Positions 58,139 through 64,000 of a stretch of DNA of 64,000 nucleotides are shown one piece after another. Source of the stretch: Candolleomyces eurysporus (lineage: Eukaryota; Basidiomycota; Agaricomycetes; Agaricales; Psathyrellaceae); NCBI GenBank assembly GCA_027579435.1, contig JANBPK010000939.1, positions 1-64,000 of the forward strand, written 5' to 3'. A program made the translations under genes and the position numbers. The notes below the pieces were generated by a model that had not been told where the DNA came from, did no database searches, and saw nothing but the letters and a program-made list of their open reading frames with translations. Every line of letters starts with the position of its first letter. Position 1 is the stretch's first letter.

Positions 58139-59630
58139 TGATGATTGGAAGCCACAAGTGATGGCCGCCGGTCACGGGGCCAGGGACCTGCAACTTTGCA
58201 ACTTGAAAGACCGTCAAGAAGTTTCTCAGTTCTGCATACAACCTGAGATGTTACAGGGGAAAGGGACAGTAAAGAAGCTAAGGTAATCAACGCTATTTCA
58301 GCCCATGACAGTTACCAACATCTAGAGAATTGAGCCTTTCTCGGATAGCTAAAGTATGAACGGTGTCGGCAACATGTGGCCGGGCTCCCAAAAGGACATC
58401 GGATGTCGCGAATTGGGAGCTCAAGTAGATTACTACAGGCTCTATGAAACCTGTATAGACCTATGGCGAGTAGCCGATGCGCACGGCAAGGGCTAAGGCG
58501 TTTTGCGTGATTCTTGTATTTGCCGTACCCTTGTCTATCCCTCCATCTTAAATTGTGACGGTCCCCTCATTAATTCTTCTATTCAACCTAAACGTGTCTT
58601 GTCAAAACAAAAAATAGGCGCGAGCCCTCATCGTGTTTAATCAGAAATCTTTCAAACAAGACTCAGCATATAAAAATTCCCGTCACCCACGTTAAAACGT
58701 TGTATTCAAATCATTTAACCTGAAATCGGATGATGATTAATCTTGATTAAGCAGTAGCTGCTTTAGATATGTGCCTGGTGAAGGGGCAACTGTTTAATTA
58801 AGGCTGTTTAAATGTGCACGAATAAGAAATCTCTGAAAGGGCTTCAGTGATTAATCAAAGTCAATCATACTTCTGTCTGCGCCGTAGAAATGTATCATTT
58901 GAGAACTACCTCATTTTAGGGCTGAGTTAAACACACAAACATACTTGAAAGCAGCGGTTCTCTCCAACCACAATTGATTCCCATCTGCGGTCGCTGGCAA
59001 GAAAATCGAGTGCGGAGACCGAATATTTGGTCGGACCTCGGGCTTGGGCGAGAAAAAAGACACTTCCTAAGCCATTGCCCGAAGGCGGAGGAGGGGCTTT
59101 ACAAGACTGAAGTGTACCAAGAGGGACTCTATTTGAGGGTTGGTCCGGTAGGAGTTGGGCTACAACAGAATTCCCGTCATTGCTCAGCGTGCTCGCGGAT
59201 GGCCATCGAAACCAACACTCAAATCACAATATGATACTCCATCGTAAGACTCTGAGTGGAGCTTATTGAAGTATCTCGGTCAAGTCAAGCTGAACTCTTG
59301 AAGTCGAACGGAAAGAGGCGGGGAAGACTCGGTCCTTCTCCGAGACCTCAGCCACCAGGAATTGATCGCATCACGGAGACACTGCCCATCGAACCTTGAG
59401 CCTCTGAAACGGAATCTTTCTCGAATCTTTTGAGTTGCCACCGGATTCTCCAATTTTTTCCTGGGGCGTCGAGAGTACTGAGCAGAATATACTATCAATT
59501 TGAACAACATAGAATACATTCACCGCCCTATATATAATACTAGGTTTCTCTTTTTTCCGAATTTCCATACATATCCCTTTCTTATTCTTGGAAGCTCCAT
59601 CAGAATTTGGCGCAACTAGTGCAAGCTTCT
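58139..59630. other. intergenic
   Basis: No gene supported. 58560-58900 is AT-rich with several TTAATCA/TGATTAA motifs; short ORFs have no coding character. Confidence 0.45.
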
Positions 59631-60078
59631 TCAGCAGACGTCGGGAACGCCTCCGGTCCAGTCGACATAGTAATCGGAGATGTAGTATCCGTTGTCCATC
59701 CTGTCCCACCAGCTAAAGGGTAAGAGAGATCATCAGCACTCTGTAAATGGAGCCGATAAAGTGGTGATTTAAGACGTACTTCCATCCATTGACGCTTTCA
59801 CCTTGAGTTCGGCAAATAATTGTAATGACCCGACCCCTGTTGTACTGACCGACTGCCTCGCAAGAGGTATAAGGGCATCGTCGGTACCTGACACCGTCGC
59901 CGTTGACAGTGCCAGTAACCGGAGCGCGCGCATGCAACTCGACGGGGGACACCTCTCTGACGCTGATCGCAGCAATTTTCTCCTTGACGGCCTCTTCTGC
60001 GGTTGCGGGGCTTGCGTTGGGGGCCGCAGAGGCGAAGAGAACGAAAGGTGTAAGAAGCAAGGCAGCAGAGAACTTCAT
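59631..60078 (-). CDS. small secreted SH3-like (bacterial-type SH3) protein
   Basis: Complement of exons 59780-60078 and 59631-59712; 126 aa. The signal peptide MKFSAALLLTPFVLFASAA precedes a short acidic pro-like segment, then VNGDGVRYRRCPYTSCEAVG, ITIICRTQGESVNGW and WDRMDNGYYISDYYVDWTGG ending in PDVC. This is the SH3b pattern (VRYRxxPxxxxxxxG then W.....GYV.D.YV), with four Cys probably forming disulfides. Such proteins in basidiomycetes are secreted and of unknown function, perhaps cell-wall binding. An upstream in-frame Met (60150) was rejected because it would bury the signal peptide. Confidence 0.85.
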
Positions 60079-61539
60079 TATACTGTGTTGGTTGTTGCTG
60101 CGAAGAGTGTTTGACTGACTGGTTTGTACTCGAGTTGAGTGCCGTTCCAAATTTCTAAGGCAGCCTTCTTATACCTTTCTGAAGTACTTATAGTCATGTG
60201 GGGGGTGGGGAAATTCCGGGAAAAGCGCCTTTGTTCGCGGATAACGATCTGTTTCGTTCTAGATGAGTACCAACCACCTAGACGTCTTCATGTGGGCAAT
60301 ATTCATTTTCACATTCTACGAGAGTGAGCTAGATTTGGCACAATAAAAGAAAAACACACAAATCGGTTGGATTTCGTCAACTTATTCGGAACATGCACAA
60401 ACTTTTTCGGTCCACCACACAGACCCTTCTGATCCATTACATGCACTACAGCTGTTTAGTTGATATTTATTTACTTTTGGAGCGGAACAAACAACATGAT
60501 GATACTCTTTTCAGGTATGCCTGTTGCTCCCACCACTATTCTCAAGTTCATCACAACAACGACGGTTGAGCTCCGAACGTTTAGTCGAACATTCCGATCC
60601 CAAACGGTTTGTTTGGCTGTCCCACTTGCTCCAAGAGTAGACAAATATCAAGAGTAAGGGTTTCAAGGCAATCGGATCTATCGATACCTAAACAGCCGTA
60701 CTACACGAACTTCCATGCAGGCAACCAGCCATTGCCGCCACAATCTTTGAGACCTGTTCCAACCGCTATCACTTCATGTGCTATAGTATTAATAGATGTA
60801 GATGTGTTCGGTGATTAAATTAGATTTTCATGATCGTTCATGTTTGACTTAAATCCGTTTTTCGCAATGCTGAGTGTAGCGCTTGAGTTCGGTTCTCCCT
60901 TCCTCTAACACAAGAGCCAGCTAACTCTGACTTCCCTATCCAATGCCATGACACACATCACGCATACATGGAAATAGTTGAGCCTGTCAGACGTAGACGA
61001 CACTTCCAAGTCAATCTCATAAGCTTCGCGCCAAAACCGTTGAACTTCGACCTGTTCCCGAGAATGAGTCGAGTAAAAAAAATGGCCGGATGTTTATCAT
61101 TTTTTTTCATTGACAGCCAATTACGAATATCGAGGCGAATAGAAACTCACCTTGCCACTAGTAATCCACTAAATATTCCGTTCCACCATGGAGCTCAGTC
61201 AAGAGTTGCAAAGTATCACCTTCTGGAGCCCAGGTTCATAGGCGCTCTCTATATAGAGAGCGTGCACTCAATGTGGCGAAAAAAGACTCACCTCGTACAG
61301 GGAGCTCGAACTCACAAAACTAGTCCTAAAGTCGAATAACACCCGGGCCATCGGATGGGATCCGGCAATAGAAGCTTTGTGCAAATGAAGTTCCTTCACG
61401 AACGAAGGCACAGTCGATGGCTGCACCCTTGACTAAAGTCACTGGACCGATGATATCGTCGCTGAACCGAGGAGTCAAAATTATCAACATCTCATCTCAA
61501 GTCGTGGCGCAAAGGAAATGTACGCGCAGGGCTCAATTC
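60079..61539. other. intergenic
   Basis: No gene recognised; scattered short ORFs only. Confidence 0.45.
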
Positions 61540-62170
61540 GAGATGCTGTTGTACCGCTCATGTTGCTTCTCGTTGAGGGTGCCGAGCAAGGCCCGTCAGG
61601 CTGTCTGCAACCTGTGGGTAGCACTCCACTGCTGTTGGTGTCATTTCGGGATCAAAATGACAGGAGGAAACGGGGAAGACGTGGGGCGGAAGATGATGAC
61701 CATTTGCAGCCCAGTCAGCATTGAAACTGCCGAAGAATCGCAGCTGGATGTCATAGAGAAGGAAAGCCAGGAGGTCAGATATGAAATCGACCTGGATGCG
61801 AAGGGCTAAGACTCCCAAACGTGGAGTCAGGACATAAAGGATGTCGACAATTTGAACGACGGGACTTGATCCGAATGTGTCCCTGAGTTCTGGGAGGATT
61901 TGCTTTCGTCCACGCCCACCAGCTCTCTGGATCGGCCAATGATCTCTGGTGGTAGTGGACGACGGGTCGATAATCTGTCGGTATATCGATGCCTCTCCAA
62001 GATTGATCGCTCAGCGCTCAGCCTTCAAATCTTCCAGCTCATGCTCGAGAGCCGCAATTTATTTGTCCACATCCCCAAGTCTCTGGTCCAAGAGCTGCAG
62101 ACATTCCGCGCCGATGGAGGATTCTTGAGGACGAGGGATCGATTGGGGACTTGTTCCTTGTGGAAGACAT
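61540..62170 (-). pseudogene. truncated copy of the neighbouring F-box gene
   Basis: Minus strand from 62170: MSSTRNKSPIDPSSSRILH corresponds to MSSAGDQCLKSLSTSNRPP of the gene at 63991; after a frameshift the coiled-coil part (AALEHELEDLKAE) is recognisable around 62020-62060, then most of the F-box is missing, and LGVLALRIQVDFISDL at about 61800 matches LGALSLHVQVDFISDL. A partial, decayed duplicate. Confidence 0.8.
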
Positions 62171-62614
62171 GGTTTGAAGGAATAAAGAGTGATTTAGAAA
62201 CAGTGCCAACTGCTGGGAAAGTTGCAGTTCATTTGACTGCAAAGGAGGAAGTATGATTATCGCTTTCCTCCCTTCAGTTCTAGAGTATCATTCTCGGGAA
62301 TTAGATAAATGCACCAGCAAGCCCGTCTCCCGTCTGAATTTGCTGCAATGTGCCACATTTGACGTATTAAAATGGATCGATTATTGCTCTTATGCTCAGG
62401 AAAGGGTAACGTAGTCAAGGGAAAAGATACAATAGCTCAGTCCATTAAAACGTCTAAAGAGCTACCGGCACCATTTCTAACAGTATCGAGGCTTCGTCGA
62501 ATCGCAGCAGTAGCTACAGTATCAACAACACTTAGCTGGGCTTTCATGGGGGCATTGGAAGAGGCGAATCGGAGGTTCAAGTAGTTGATGAAAGCCGTAC
62601 GAGCAGCGTCAATC
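62171..62614. other. intergenic
   Basis: Between pseudogene and F-box gene; nothing recognised. Confidence 0.4.
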
Positions 62615-63991
62615 CTAGAGTAAGATAATTTTACTGAGAGGTCTCGAACGCTGTGAGGAACCTCCCGCAAAGCGTNCCCCCCTCATTTTGTACCCCGATA
62701 ATCTGAGAACGGCCAAGCGAGGGACTTGCCTGAACAAGCTCTCCAGCATATTCGTGCTATACCTCAGTCCACGCGCTAGATTGAGCTCAAGGTACTCCAT
62801 CGATTCAGAGCACTCTGATCTTTGGAAGAGCTCGGTGAGCTTGCTGAGGATGGAACTGCCATAACCATTATCGAGGATGGTGAGGGTGCACGACCGGAGA
62901 GAAGGCAGCTTGAGTAGGGACAGAAGCCTCTTCATACGAGCGTCTTGGTTATCAGTATTCTCGAGGTGAAGACGCGTTAGGTGGGGAAGGGTTATCAGGG
63001 GGAGGTTGGTGATGTGGTCTGAATTGGACCAGGTATGCTGGTAGGGCACAATCTGCTGTCTCATACAAAGACGCAGAGATCGAAGAGTTATACACTCCTG
63101 CAATATTGATACATACTGCCGGATTTCAAATTGGTGGATGGGTCCCAAATCCAAACTCAGAAGCTTGGACCATGGCATATGGTACGAGGTATATATTGAG
63201 TTGGATGCAGATATTGCAGCCGTGGTGAGGAGAGGAAAACTGGCTGAAGGGATGGACAGCTCAGATCCAGCCGTGATCTCGTGTTCTGATTGAATACTGA
63301 TTCGTAGGGTGTGTAGCGTAGACCAGACCAGAGCGCCAGCCGATGGCGGGTGACGGAAGAGAATGTCAAGGATCTGGAGGTCGGATATGAAATCGACTTG
63401 CACGTGAAGGCTGAGAGCTCCCAAACGTGGAATTAGGGAATGGATGAATTCGACGATTTGACTATTGGTAGGAAGCGCAGCAGAGAAAGCGATGTTTAAG
63501 GAAAGAGGGAGCTCAGCTGCACGTTCGCGTCGATTGGCCGCCTTTACGATGATCCGCCGTGTCTCTTCGGCGGAAGACTTTGTCAAATCCATATCAAGAT
63601 GACTCCAAAAGTGGGCAATACCGCAAGCGGTTTGATACCACACTCTGGATACTAGCATGAAAGACAGAACTTGCCGATGCGTTCTCGTGTTATGGGAGGA
63701 TTCGGTGTCTTCCATGCACGCCAGTTCCATAAATCGACCGATGATCTCTGATGGTAGTCGACGATAGGCTGATAGTACATCGGGACATCGGTGCTCCTCC
63801 TCCTCGATGATTGCCCGCTGGGCCTTCAGCTCTTCGAGCGCATGTTCAAGAGCTGCGATACGCGTGTCCACGACTTTGAGTTTCTGGTCGCAGAGCTGCC
63901 GGAATTCCTCAGCGACGGAAGCTTCTTGAGGAGATGGTGGTCGATTGGAGGTAGAAAGAGATTTCAAGCACTGGTCCCCTGCGGACGACAT
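62615..63991 (-). CDS. F-box protein with N-terminal coiled coil
   Basis: Starts MSSAGDQCLKSLSTSNRPP at 63991. Residues ~28-68 form a coiled coil (EEFRQLCDQKLKVVDTRIAA then LEHALEELKAQRAIIEEE), followed directly by the F-box, LPSEIIGRFMELACMED...LSFMLVSRVWYQTACGIAHFW. This is the commonest Agaricomycete F-box layout. The rest (~350 aa) is a Leu-rich domain of the RNI type (LPHLTRLHLENTDNQDARM, MEYLELNLARGLRYSTNML). An N before six C at 62678 makes the last ~20 residues uncertain; the true C-terminus may differ. Single exon over the visible part. Probable SCF substrate receptor; a decayed copy lies just downstream. Confidence 0.85.
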   Translation of the reverse strand: MSSAGDQCLKSLSTSNRPPSPQEASVAEEFRQLCDQKLKVVDTRIAALEHALEELKAQRAIIEEEEHRCPDVLSAYRRLPSEIIGRFMELACMEDTESSHNTRTHRQVLSFMLVSRVWYQTACGIAHFWSHLDMDLTKSSAEETRRIIVKAANRRERAAELPLSLNIAFSAALPTNSQIVEFIHSLIPRLGALSLHVQVDFISDLQILDILFRHPPSAGALVWSTLHTLRISIQSEHEITAGSELSIPSASFPLLTTAAISASNSIYTSYHMPWSKLLSLDLGPIHQFEIRQYVSILQECITLRSLRLCMRQQIVPYQHTWSNSDHITNLPLITLPHLTRLHLENTDNQDARMKRLLSLLKLPSLRSCTLTILDNGYGSSILSKLTELFQRSECSESMEYLELNLARGLRYSTNMLESLFRQVPRLAVLRLSGYKMRGXRFAGGSSQRSRPLSKIILL

Positions 63992-64000
63992 CGTTGGAAA

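Noticed and set aside
60968..61339. 123-aa plus-strand ORF
   Set aside because: No domain, no coding periodicity by eye, T-rich interruptions; treated as intergenic.

Overview
The window reads as nuclear DNA of a mushroom-forming basidiomycete (Agaricomycetes). The reasons are: most genes are cut by 45-75 nt GT-AG introns with CTAAC/CTGAC-like branch points; several families are typical of Agaricomycetes (large F-box/LRR families, a basidiomycete-type multipass membrane protein, fungal ubiquitin-like-domain proteins, metzincin proteases); and codon use and intergenic spacing are fungal. No rRNA, tRNA or CRISPR array was seen. About 20 single N characters are scattered through it. Many sit beside homopolymers, and where a paralogue can be compared (e.g. 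7697, 24686, 44945) the N is one base too many, so N and homopolymer frameshifts look like assembly error rather than biology.

Layout. 1-2.7 kb: the 3' end of an NFKBIL1-like gene, a possible 42-aa gene, and an unidentified 4-exon gene. 2.4-12.2 kb: a roughly 3 kb unit (3' end of that gene, a decayed coding relic, and an astacin-like zinc metalloprotease) is tandemly repeated, giving protease copies 1-3, followed by a divergent fourth copy. 12.7-28.3 kb: seven tandem, same-strand F-box-like/LRR genes with a conserved three-exon plan (one a deletion pseudogene). 29.0-31.6 kb: acetyl-CoA synthetase (10 exons). 33.4-35.2 kb: a DUF2461 nuclear-type protein (12 exons, three of them micro-exons). 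36.7-48.0 kb: a tandem duplication of about 5.7 kb carrying a membrane protein, an orphan coding fragment, a tail-anchored VOC/glyoxalase-like protein and a DUF4360 secreted protein gene; the DUF4360 copy is cut off in the first unit and complete in the second. 49-56 kb: non-coding and repeat-rich DNA with a 61-bp minisatellite, a ubiquitin-like-domain gene, a zinc-finger gene with an in-frame stop, and LTR-like repeats. 56.3-64 kb: an F-box gene, a small secreted SH3-like protein, an F-box pseudogene and another F-box gene.

The housekeeping genes (ACS, DUF2461, NFKBIL1-like) are islands in a region shaped by tandem duplication. Two separate duplications each contain one short segment (about 0.2 and 0.3 kb) that is inverted between sister copies. 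Most of the F-box/LRR paralogues, the DUF2461 gene and the VOC genes share dense GTGAC/GTCAC motif clusters upstream of their starts, which suggests a common regulator or shared promoter ancestry.
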